A DNA stretch of 24,971 nucleotides from a virus: the IMG/VR virus record IMGVR_UViG_3300032289_001410, positions 1-24,971 of that record, one strand, 5' to 3'. How positions within the stretch are numbered: position 1 is the stretch's first letter; every line of letters starts with the position of its first letter. A model generated the notes under the pieces. It was given only the letters and a program-made list of their open reading frames with translations. It did not search any database and was not told where the DNA came from. This document shows positions 1-4,870 of this stretch, one piece after another. A program made the translations under genes and the position numbers.

Positions 1-7
1 GACGTAA

Positions 8-23
8 CCGCGGCCGGCCGCGG
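8..23. repeat. 16-bp perfect GC palindrome
   Basis: CCGCGGCCGGCCGCGG is fully self-complementary and ends one base before the ATG at 25. It could be a binding site for a dimeric regulator or a hairpin in a leader. It could equally be chance in DNA this rich in GC and CCGCGG blocks, since a related GCCGCGGCCGCGGCC block occurs inside the following gene. No Shine-Dalgarno sequence lies between it and the ATG. Confidence 0.4.
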
Positions 24-24
24 A

Positions 25-354
25 ATGACAGCCGACGAGTTATATGACGATCTCGCAGACGGTGCCCCCGGATTCCGGCCGGCCGACGACGTTATGTCGG
101 CAGTGATCGACCGGCTGATCGACCAAGCCGGCACCGACGAGATCGAGACGACATGGACGGGCCTAGTAGCCGCCGCGGCCGCGGCCGACATAACCGAACA
201 ATGGCTCCGGCAACTCGTCAAGGCCGGGAAGGTTCGCGGACGACGAGTCGGCCGTCGCTGGGAGGTTGCCAGTGTTGACGTGGCATTCTTCTCCCGTCAT
301 CCGACGGCCGGCCGTCCCCGGCTTCGTGCTCACCTTGAATCTGCCCCCTTTTGA
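25..354 (+). CDS. Small winged-helix/excisionase-type DNA-binding protein
   Basis: This 109-residue protein has an acidic N-terminal half and, from about residue 45, a MerR/excisionase-like helix-turn-helix. An Ala-rich helix is followed by ITEQWLRQLVKAGKV, then a basic wing (RGRRVGRRWEV) and the motif RHPTAGRP. Proteins of this type bind DNA as excisionases or small phage regulators. The motif recurs in the product of the gene at 2174, so the two are probably paralogues. The frame stays open upstream of the ATG to the window edge and no ribosome site precedes the ATG, so the true start may lie outside the window. DNA binding is well supported. The role (excision, repression or other) is inference. 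Confidence 0.6.
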   Translation: MTADELYDDLADGAPGFRPADDVMSAVIDRLIDQAGTDEIETTWTGLVAAAAAADITEQWLRQLVKAGKVRGRRVGRRWEVASVDVAFFSRHPTAGRPRLRAHLESAPF

Positions 355-402
355 TCCTATATCACCGCTCGACAATACCATACAACCAACACACAACCCG
401 AC

Positions 403-427
403 CCCGCCGCGGGTTTCAATCGGCGGG
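403..427 (+). repeat. Hairpin in the leader of the 453 gene
   Basis: CCCGCCG (403-409) and CGGCGGG (421-427) can pair around an 11-base loop. This lies in the 98-base gap 355-452, which also holds CAACC-rich sequence (ACAACCAACACACAACC, 383-399). Similar GC hairpins precede other genes of this block. There is no T-tract, so termination is not obvious. Confidence 0.4.
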
Positions 428-452
428 AAACACTTCGAGAAAGATTGAAACC

Positions 453-737
453 ATGAATGCGACCAATGCCCCCGCAGTTGAAACGATCGCCGCAGGAGTC
501 ATCGTGACTCGCTACCTTTCCCCCACCAATCACCGCGGCAGCCGAATCAAGGCGACGAGTGCCAGCGGCCGATCCGCCACGCTCGCCTGGAGCCACGAAC
601 TGAACGTGAGGGAGAATCACGCGGCCGTGGCGGGGCTTCTCGCCACGAAGGTGCTGGAACTCGACCCGACACAGTTCACGCTCGTGGGCGGGGTGCTGGC
701 GAACGAAGACTTCGCATTCGCGGTGCTGCGGAAGTGA
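453..737 (+). CDS. Conserved phage-type hypothetical protein
   Basis: This is a 94-residue protein. The ATG at 453 was chosen over an upstream in-frame start because the longer version would begin inside the leader and read through the hairpin. The core VTRYLSPTNHRGSRIKA, followed by a Trp-rich segment, NHAAVAGLLATKVLEL and a short C-terminal strand region, resembles small proteins I associate with phage genomes (pattern TxYLxPTNxRGSRIKA). I know of no established activity. No membrane segment or signal peptide is seen. It is the second gene of the rightward block, 98 bases after the winged-helix gene. Coding is supported by GC-rich third positions and the conserved-looking motif. Confidence 0.65.
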   Translation: MNATNAPAVETIAAGVIVTRYLSPTNHRGSRIKATSASGRSATLAWSHELNVRENHAAVAGLLATKVLELDPTQFTLVGGVLANEDFAFAVLRK

Positions 738-802
738 TCGACCCCCCGTCGCCCCCCGTCGCCCACGGGCGGGGGCAAACGGGCGGCCGACTTCCGACCG
801 AC

Positions 803-829
803 CCACAACCACAACCAGGAGCCCACGCC
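803..829 (+). promoter_or_regulatory. Start-associated leader, copy 1
   Basis: Two CACAAC units run into CACAACCAGGAG (810-821). AGGAG (817-821) is placed 8 bases before the ATG at 830. A 21-base stretch here (803-823) is identical to 1211-1231. The strong ribosome site fixes the start of the downstream gene. The CAA-rich part is probably unstructured. Confidence 0.7.
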
Positions 830-1132
830 ATGCCCGCCTACGCCATCGTCAGTAACTACGCCGGGAAAGTCATGAACCACATCGAGTATCCCAAGCAGTG
901 CCGCCGCCGGTCGGATGCCGAACTCCGTTTCACGATCACCGACTGCCAGACCGCACTACGGGCGATGCCCGACAACCCGAACGCCGGTTACTACCTCGAC
1001 GAGATCAACTACTGCGCCCATGAACTCGCCCGACGTGCCCGCGGCGGGAAGCGCCGCCGCCCGACGGTCGACCAAATCGCAGCAGCCGCCGCCGCGGCCG
1101 CATGGGATCTCGCCGAGGGGCTCGACGACTGA
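830..1132 (+). CDS. Hypothetical protein, 100 residues
   Basis: Not recognised. The start is set by AGGAG 8 bases upstream within the repeated leader; an in-frame start further left (734) would read through that leader. The protein begins with a short region MPAYAIVSNYAGKVM, then looks helical with conserved-looking DAELRFTITDCQTALRAM and GYYLDEINYCAHELARR segments. It ends in a basic stretch (GGKRRRPT) followed by an Ala-run helix and an acidic tail. The layout suggests a small cytosolic helical protein, possibly nucleic-acid associated because of the basic patch. That role is a guess. Confidence 0.6.
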   Translation: MPAYAIVSNYAGKVMNHIEYPKQCRRRSDAELRFTITDCQTALRAMPDNPNAGYYLDEINYCAHELARRARGGKRRRPTVDQIAAAAAAAAWDLAEGLDD

Positions 1133-1149
1133 CCCGGCCGCCCCGGCCA

Positions 1150-1190
1150 CCGCCGCCCCACCGGGGACGGCGGGAACCGGGCCGGCCCGG
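1150..1190 (+). repeat. GC hairpins in the leader of the 1239 gene
   Basis: CCGCC (1150-1154) with GGCGG (1169-1173) and CCCC (1156-1159) with GGGG (1163-1166) form an imperfect hairpin. It is followed by the perfect palindrome CCGGGCCGGCCCGG (1177-1190). Both lie in the 106-base gap between genes, just before the second start-associated leader. No T-tract follows. Confidence 0.45.
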
Positions 1191-1210
1191 CGATCGCCGG
1201 CCACCGAGAC

Positions 1211-1238
1211 CCACAACCACAACCAGGAGCCACAACCC
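1211..1238 (+). promoter_or_regulatory. Start-associated leader, copy 2
   Basis: CACAACCAGGAG (1218-1229) with a preceding CACAAC unit, identical over 21 bases to copy 1. AGGAG ends 9 bases before the ATG at 1239. This decides the start of a gene whose frame is open well upstream. Confidence 0.7.
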
Positions 1239-1844
1239 ATGACGACCGCCACCCAGGCCCGTAACCGTTGCCACTACGCCGAACGCCTCGCCGCCGCACT
1301 AGGAGACGGCTCGAGGTGGGAATACCGCGGAGAGTGTGCCGAGCTGCCCCGCGCTACGGGCCGCTGCTCGTGCGGCCACCACGGGCTCCGTTACCTTTTC
1401 AATCTTCACAACCTGGACGACGGCCGGACGGCGATCGTCGGGAGCGTATGCGTCACGCAATACGCCGGCATAACGCCCGACGTGCTCGAGGCCATCCGGG
1501 CCGACGCCGACCGGCTCGAGACCGCCGCCGCCGATCGTGCCCGTGCCGCCCGCGAGACAGCCCGGCAGGTCGACGTGGCCGCCGCCGTCGCGGAGCTGTC
1601 AGCGGTCGAGTATGCCATCGACGCCGCCGTTCAGAACTGGCGAGACGACCACCACGGACAACGCTGGGAACCGTACCAGGTCTACCGCCGCCCCGGTGCC
1701 GCCGCCCGCCTCGCCGATCGTCAGCCCGTCCACCAATGCGTCAGCGTGCCCCAACTGAAAACCGCCGCCGGCATTCTTGCCCGCGTCCGGAAGGAGATCG
1801 TCCGTGCCCGCCACGTCCTCGACGAGATCCACGGCTACCAGTGA
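1239..1844 (+). CDS. Putative zinc-binding phage hypothetical protein
   Basis: This is a 201-residue protein whose ATG is set by the leader. The N-terminal third carries Cys33, then C43-S-C45-G with HH at 47-48, a beta segment (LRYLFNLHNLDDGRTAIVGSVCV) and Cys71. The pattern CxCG - beta strands - VGSxC resembles small zinc-ribbon domains in phage proteins of unknown function. A long, Ala/Arg/Asp-rich, probably coiled-coil helix spans roughly residues 84-125. A C-terminal helical part ends in KTAAGILARVRKEIVRARHVLDEI. Metal binding is inferred from Cys and His spacing only. Nothing indicates an enzyme, and a structural or nucleic-acid-binding accessory role is possible. Confidence 0.6.
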   Translation: MTTATQARNRCHYAERLAAALGDGSRWEYRGECAELPRATGRCSCGHHGLRYLFNLHNLDDGRTAIVGSVCVTQYAGITPDVLEAIRADADRLETAAADRARAARETARQVDVAAAVAELSAVEYAIDAAVQNWRDDHHGQRWEPYQVYRRPGAAARLADRQPVHQCVSVPQLKTAAGILARVRKEIVRARHVLDEIHGYQ

Positions 1845-1862
1845 TCCCGCAACCACAACCAC

Positions 1863-1883
1863 CACAACCAAGGAGCCGACCCC
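1863..1883 (+). promoter_or_regulatory. Start-associated leader, copy 3
   Basis: CACAACCAAGGAG (1863-1875) differs from the other copies by one extra A. It is preceded by CAACCACAACC. AGGAG ends 8 bases before the ATG at 1884. Confidence 0.65.
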
Positions 1884-2123
1884 ATGACCGCCGCCCAGTT
1901 CTGCCGACTCGCCGCCCGTTACCGCGACCTCGATCCCACAACCCGCCGAGCCGTCGACGCCCTCGCCGTCGGCGACGCCCGCACGGCCGACGACCACGCC
2001 CCCCGTGGCACCGACGCCCGCCGCACGGCCGACCGTTACCTACTGGACCTCGACGCCGCTGGTGCCCCCGTCGGCCCGGCCCGCCCGGCCCCGGCCCGCT
2101 TCGTCCCCATGTTCGCCGACTGA
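1884..2123 (+). CDS. Hypothetical protein, 79 residues
   Basis: Not recognised. The start is fixed by the third leader copy. The N-terminal half (AAQFCRLAARYRDLDPTTRRAVDALAVGDA) is predicted helical. The C-terminal half is Ala/Pro/Arg-rich and includes a short helical DARRTADRYLLDLD, ending in a disordered Pro-Ala segment. It has no membrane segment and a single cysteine. The leader and strong GC3 bias support it as a real gene. Confidence 0.5.
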   Translation: MTAAQFCRLAARYRDLDPTTRRAVDALAVGDARTADDHAPRGTDARRTADRYLLDLDAAGAPVGPARPAPARFVPMFAD

Positions 2124-2173
2124 CCACAACCAACCAGTATTGACAACCAGCAACCGGTCGCAAAAATGACATC

Positions 2174-2434
2174 ATGCCAACCAAAATCGACCCCACCCTT
2201 TACGTCAGAGTCGGCACCGCCGCCGACCTCGCCAACGTGTCCCGGCAGTGGATGCTCCAGCACGTTCAGACCGGCAAGATCCCCGGCATCGAGATCGACG
2301 GCCAGTGGTTTGCCCTTCGATCCGCGGCCTTGGCTTTTCAGCGCCACCCGTTCGCTGGACGGCCGCAATCCGAAGAGACCATCGCCCGCCGGGCGAAGTT
2401 GGCCCGAAAGCGTAGCCGCAAGCCGACCGAGTGA
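2174..2434 (+). CDS. Winged-helix/excisionase-type protein, second copy
   Basis: This 86-residue protein has a helix-turn-helix of MerR/excisionase type: TAADLANVSRQWMLQHVQTGKIPG at about residues 15-38, then a wing (IEIDGQWFALRSAAL) and RHPFAGRP. The same RHPxAGRP motif follows the wing in the protein encoded at 25-354, so I infer duplication or shared ancestry. The C-terminus is basic (ARRAKLARKRSRKP) and probably contacts DNA. Unlike its neighbours it has no AGGAG before its ATG, although CACAACCAACC occurs upstream at 2124-2134. It may therefore be translated differently, for example from a short leader. Confidence 0.65.
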   Translation: MPTKIDPTLYVRVGTAADLANVSRQWMLQHVQTGKIPGIEIDGQWFALRSAALAFQRHPFAGRPQSEETIARRAKLARKRSRKPTE

Positions 2435-2464
2435 TCGCCCCGAAAAGATTTTTTGCTCACCCAC

Positions 2465-2493
2465 TTGACTCGTTATTGCTGATCGCCGATAAC
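2465..2493 (+). promoter_or_regulatory. Putative sigma-70-type promoter
   Basis: TTGACT (2465-2470) and GATAAC (2488-2493) are separated by exactly 17 bases in the most AT-rich stretch of the rightward block (gap 2435-2547). They lie about 55 bases ahead of the ATG at 2548. The match is 5/6 and 4/6 to the classical hexamers. If the host uses different promoters this is chance. Confidence 0.45.
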
Positions 2494-2504
2494 TACACAA
2501 CCAA

Positions 2505-2547
2505 CGCGGGAACGAAACCCGCGGCCACAACCAGGAGAACCGAGACC
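2505..2547 (+). promoter_or_regulatory. Hairpin plus start-associated leader, copy 4
   Basis: CGCGGG (2505-2510) pairs with CCCGCG (2518-2523) around a 7-base loop. CACAACCAGGAG follows (2526-2537) with 10 bases to the ATG at 2548. The segment after AGGAG (AACCGAGACCATGACC) is nearly identical to that of copy 5, which has ACCGAGACCATGACC. Confidence 0.65.
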
Positions 2548-2799
2548 ATGACCATCCGCGACCACATCGACGCCATGAAAGCCGCTTGCGACGCCCGCCC
2601 GGTGGAGGTGCTCGCCGACGCCCTTCGGGAGCTTGGCCCCGGGATCCCCGCCGACGAGCACGCCCGGCTGGCCCGGGCCATGATGCTGGACAGCATCGAG
2701 CGCCGCTGCGGGGAGGCCGCGGTCGACGAGCTGCTCGCCGAGCTCGACCCCGACGCCATCATCCTCACCGCCGACGCCAGCCCGCTGGCGATCGCCTGA
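2548..2799 (+). CDS. Hypothetical helical protein, 83 residues
   Basis: Not recognised. The ATG at 2548 is set by the leader, and the frame's earlier start at 2431 would read through the promoter and hairpin. The protein is acidic and almost entirely helical: DHIDAMKAACDARPVEVLADALRELG, a Pro/Gly turn, then DEHARLARAMMLDSIERRCGEAAVDELLAEL, ending in a hydrophobic ILTADASPLAIA. It has no membrane span and no metal motif. The size and acidity would fit a small early phage protein that binds a host protein, but this is speculation. Confidence 0.55.
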   Translation: MTIRDHIDAMKAACDARPVEVLADALRELGPGIPADEHARLARAMMLDSIERRCGEAAVDELLAELDPDAIILTADASPLAIA

Positions 2800-2810
2800 C
2801 CGACAACCCA

Positions 2811-2835
2811 CCCCGCCGGCACTTCGCCGGCGGGG
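2811..2835 (+). repeat. Strong intergenic hairpin
   Basis: CCCCGCCGGC (2811-2820) and GCCGGCGGGG (2826-2835) form a perfect 10-base stem with a 5-base loop ACTTC, between the genes ending at 2799 and starting at 2876. No T-tract follows. It could be a stability or processing element, or a weak terminator. Confidence 0.6.
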
Positions 2836-2854
2836 ACAACCCGCGGCCCAGCCG

Positions 2855-2875
2855 CACAACCAGGAGACCGAGACC
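2855..2875 (+). promoter_or_regulatory. Start-associated leader, copy 5
   Basis: CACAACCAGGAG (2855-2866) with AGGAG ending 9 bases before the ATG at 2876. The sequence through the start codon is nearly the same as copy 4. Confidence 0.7.
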
Positions 2876-3109
2876 ATGACCGCCCCGATCTACACCGAGA
2901 CCTCGACCGCGGGTTACTACGTGCTCGCGATCATCACGTCGCAAATCTGCTGCCTGCTGAAATGCGGCGGCCGGATCACCCCGATCGCCCCGGAGTCCGA
3001 CCGCGTGAAACGCTTCACCACTCTCAAGGATGCTTGGGAGACGTGCGACGAGATCATGGCCGATGGCATGGCCCCGTACTTCGTTCGGACCGAAGGGGGT
3101 GCGGCATGA
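2876..3109 (+). CDS. Hypothetical protein, 77 residues
   Basis: Not recognised. The N-terminal half is beta-rich and includes a hydrophobic segment with cysteines (YYVLAIITSQICCLLKCGG). A short basic/acidic stretch and a helix follow (TTLKDAWETCDEIMADGMAPYFVRTE). The hydrophobic segment is short and strand-like, so I do not call it a membrane helix. The stop codon overlaps the ATG of the Prim-Pol gene (ATGA at 3106-3109), so the two are likely translationally coupled and may act in the same process. Confidence 0.55.
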   Translation: MTAPIYTETSTAGYYVLAIITSQICCLLKCGGRITPIAPESDRVKRFTTLKDAWETCDEIMADGMAPYFVRTEGGAA

Positions 3110-3597
3110 CCCCCATCGAATCCCTCGCCGCCGCCGGCTGCCGGTTCGTCCGCGTCGCCCGCCGGGCGAAACGCCCGGTCGGCACCGGCTGGCAGCACCG
3201 CGGCACAACCAACCCCGCCGACGTGGCCCGCTGGCTCGCCGCCGGCGACAACGTCGGCTTGCTCCTCGGCCCCGACTCCGGCGTGGTGGACGTGGAATAC
3301 GACGACGCCGCAGGCCGGGATCAGCTCTCCGACTTCGGCATCCTCGACCTGCCCACGCCCACCTGGCGATCGGCCCGTGGCGAGCACCGCCTATTCCGGT
3401 GGGAGCCGTGGATGCCGCAGACCGCCGTGCTCAAAACCGGCTGGCTCGAGTTGCGGATCGGCGGCCGGGCCGCACAATCCGTGCTGCCTCCGTCCAGGCA
3501 TCCGGACGGCGTGGCGTATGAGTGGATCGTCAGCCCTTGCGACGTTGACGTGGCCCCGTTCCCCGCTCAACTCATGGAACAGGAGATGTTCCGATGA
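3106..3597 (+). CDS. Stand-alone primase-polymerase (Prim-Pol) domain protein
   Basis: This 163-residue protein matches the N-terminal domain of bifunctional DNA primase/polymerases (AEP superfamily, Prim-Pol type). The N-terminus has the K-R-P-V-G-T-G-W segment (22-29) typical of the fold's first strand. GVVDVEYDD (59-67) supplies the D62-x-E64 metal ligands. RSARGEHRLFRW (88-99) matches the S-GRGG-H motif with His94. LPPSRHPDGVAYEW (127-140) matches the PPS-xH-xxG-xxYxW segment. Family members make primers or short DNA strands. The usual C-terminal helicase or primase-C part is absent, because the gene stops here and is followed by a 45-residue ORF. It starts by ATGA overlap with the preceding gene. 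The fold is confident. Activity is inferred. Confidence 0.75.
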   Translation: MTPIESLAAAGCRFVRVARRAKRPVGTGWQHRGTTNPADVARWLAAGDNVGLLLGPDSGVVDVEYDDAAGRDQLSDFGILDLPTPTWRSARGEHRLFRWEPWMPQTAVLKTGWLELRIGGRAAQSVLPPSRHPDGVAYEWIVSPCDVDVAPFPAQLMEQEMFR

Positions 3598-3731
3598 CCC
3601 GCCCCACCTGGACAACCATGCTCCGCGGTGCCCTGCTCGTGCGGATCGGCCAGGAGCTCGGCACCGACTCCAGGCTCGCCCGGGCGGTGCACGACACGAT
3701 CGACGCCCTACTCGCGATCATCGGCCAGTGA
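3594..3731 (+). CDS. Small ORF overlapping the Prim-Pol gene end
   Basis: This 45-residue ORF starts at the ATGA overlap with the Prim-Pol stop (3594-3597). The sequence is MTRPTWTTMLRGALLVRIGQ, then a helical ELGTDSRLARAVHDTIDALLAIIGQ. The overlap geometry is the same as elsewhere in the genome, supporting translation by coupling. It has no recognisable domain and is too short to assign. Its last 24 bases overlap, in convergent orientation, the end of the leftward gene at 3708-4070. Confidence 0.5.
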   Translation: MTRPTWTTMLRGALLVRIGQELGTDSRLARAVHDTIDALLAIIGQ

Positions 3732-4070
3732 CAGCCGCCGCAGGGCATCGCGCCAACCAGCGTCCGCCCACCACAGTTCCAGGATAACTTCGCCGACCGC
3801 ATCGACGGTGCCGGCGAGCACCAGATTCCATAGCGGCCCGATCCCGTGAGCCAACTCCCACCGCTCCTGCACCTGAGCCCCGCACAACCGCAGGGCATCG
3901 ACAACCAGCCGGGGGTTGCGGCCAACGACCGTAGCTTCCTCGAGCATTCGGTGGGGCCAATGCCGGACAACCAACACGGTCAGCTCGTCGCACCTGCCCG
4001 CACCCGCGTAGGCCACGCGGCTCCCCAGCCGGTAGCGAACGTGAGCCTGGAGCTGGGCGAGTGGCGTCAC
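3708..4070 (-). CDS. Hypothetical protein, last gene of the leftward block
   Basis: This is a 120-residue protein. A GTG at 4070 lies just after the stop of the upstream gene (4075-4077). The longer frame would put about 75 low-complexity Arg/Pro/Ala residues opposite that gene, so I reject it. The sequence is LAQLQAHVRYRLG, then a beta/helix pattern (CDELTVLVVRHWPHRMLEEATVVGRNPRLVVDALRL) and a Trp-rich C-terminal half (LWNLVLAGTVDAVGEVILELWWADAGWRDALRRL). No catalytic motif is seen. As the terminal gene of a membrane-protein cassette it may be accessory. Its end overlaps the convergent small ORF. Confidence 0.5.
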   Translation of the reverse strand: MTPLAQLQAHVRYRLGSRVAYAGAGRCDELTVLVVRHWPHRMLEEATVVGRNPRLVVDALRLCGAQVQERWELAHGIGPLWNLVLAGTVDAVGEVILELWWADAGWRDALRRLSLADDRE

Positions 4071-4074
4071 GCGG

Positions 4075-4359
4075 TCACCGGGGCAGGGGGCACCGCCCCG
4101 TCGAGCACCCACCGCAATCGCAACGCACCCATCCGCCGTCGGGCCGGTAGATTCGGCCGCCGCCCTTGCACTTTTGGCACGACGTCGGCTGGGCAGGCGT
4201 GGCCGCCACCCGCTTCGGGGCCGGAGCCGGCTCCTGGGCGAGCGCGGCGTATGCCACGTTGACCGCACCCGCACCCCTGGCACGCTCCTCGGCAAGCGAT
4301 GCCGGATCGTGGGCCAGCCACGTCAGAACGTAAAGCAGCCAGTGCCAGAGGGCGTGCAT
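4075..4359 (-). CDS. Membrane-anchored small zinc-finger protein
   Basis: This is a 94-residue protein. The ATG at 4359 shares its A with the upstream stop (TGATG); a GTG at 4362 is also possible. The N-terminus MHALWHWLLYVLTWLA is a short hydrophobic, Trp-rich membrane segment. An Ala/Pro-rich linker follows (about residues 30-58). The C-terminal metal site is C61-x-x-C64-K-G-G-G, then C80-D-C82-GG-C85, resembling the CxxCxGxG pattern of DnaJ-type zinc fingers in small phage proteins. The topology (membrane anchor plus zinc module) is visible. Its function in the lysis-like cassette is unknown. Confidence 0.55.
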   Translation of the reverse strand: MHALWHWLLYVLTWLAHDPASLAEERARGAGAVNVAYAALAQEPAPAPKRVAATPAQPTSCQKCKGGGRIYRPDGGWVRCDCGGCSTGRCPLPR

Positions 4360-4643
4360 CACCACACCTCGTTTCGCAGCATGGGGTGGCCGTCGGCCCC
4401 GATCGAGGCGTGCGAAATACTCACCTCGTCGGCGTCGGCGGGCGTTTCGCAGAAAAACAACGCCGTCAGCCCCAGCTTGGCGGCCAGCGTGCCGACCTTT
4501 CCGAAGAACCGCAGCACCGGCCGATCCGGCCGTACCGGGCCCGGCCGGAAAGGGCTATCAACCGACGTGCCCGCCCACCAGGTCAACGCCACAAGGATCA
4601 CGCCAGCCAAAGCCAGCCGCTTTTGAGTTTCGGTCAGGGTCAC
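4359..4643 (-). CDS. Small membrane protein
   Basis: This 94-residue protein starts at GTG 4643 in a GTGA overlap with the preceding stop. The longer ATG frame at 4787 is a shadow of the GlsB-like gene. A clear membrane helix (RLALAGVILVALTWWAGTSV) lies at about residues 8-27. A Pro/Arg-rich linker follows, then a second hydrophobic helix (LAAKLGLTALFF) and an acidic tail (CETPADADEVS). Two potential spans in under 100 residues would fit a holin or holin accessory, given the neighbouring protease and other membrane proteins. There is no sequence match that proves this. Confidence 0.55.
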   Translation of the reverse strand: MTLTETQKRLALAGVILVALTWWAGTSVDSPFRPGPVRPDRPVLRFFGKVGTLAAKLGLTALFFCETPADADEVSISHASIGADGHPMLRNEVW

Positions 4644-4870
4644 GACTGGCCCTCCACATACCAAGAGTGCAGGACGACAACCACCACGGCACCGATCACC
4701 GAGCCGACCAGCCCCGCCGGCCCTTCGCCGAACGGTAGGCCGCCGGCAACGGAGCCGAGGCAGCCGAGAAGAATCGTGGGCACCCAACCCGCGGGCACCT
4801 TGCCCGGCACGAGTGCCTTAGCGATGCCGCCGACGATCGCCCCGAACACGGCCCAACAAAGGATGTTCAT
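4640..4870 (-). CDS. GlsB/YeaQ/YmgE-family membrane protein
   Basis: This 76-residue protein has the family pattern: an N-terminal helix with WAVFGAIVGGIAKALVPGK, the loop GWVPTILLGCLGSVAGG, and a C-terminal helix LVGSVIGAVVVVVLHSWY. Cellular members (sometimes called transglycosylase-associated) are small inner-membrane proteins of about 80 residues with three hydrophobic segments, linked to stress, without proven enzymatic activity. Here the gene sits in a phage operon directly after a membrane-anchored protease (ATGA overlap at 4867-4870), so a holin-like role in membrane permeabilisation is plausible. Family assignment is fairly confident. The holin idea is inference. Confidence 0.7.
   Translation of the reverse strand: MNILCWAVFGAIVGGIAKALVPGKVPAGWVPTILLGCLGSVAGGLPFGEGPAGLVGSVIGAVVVVVLHSWYVEGQS

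Noticed and set aside
351-379. TTGATC ... AATACC promoter before the 453 gene
   Set aside because: Spacing is 17 but the -10 match is poor and the -35 overlaps the stop of the first gene. Not reported as a feature.
735-775. C/G-rich repeat (CCCCCCGTCG twice) as a terminator
   Set aside because: The possible stem has mismatches and no T-tract, so it is only noted as part of the leader region before 803.
1268-2143. Rightward ORF rich in Pro and Arg overlapping two leader-driven genes
   Set aside because: Low-complexity shadow in another frame. Both genes beneath it have AGGAG leaders and sensible protein sequence.
2140-2168. TTGACA ahead of the 2174 gene
   Set aside because: The hexamer is perfect but no acceptable -10 is found 16 to 18 bases downstream (AAAATG only).
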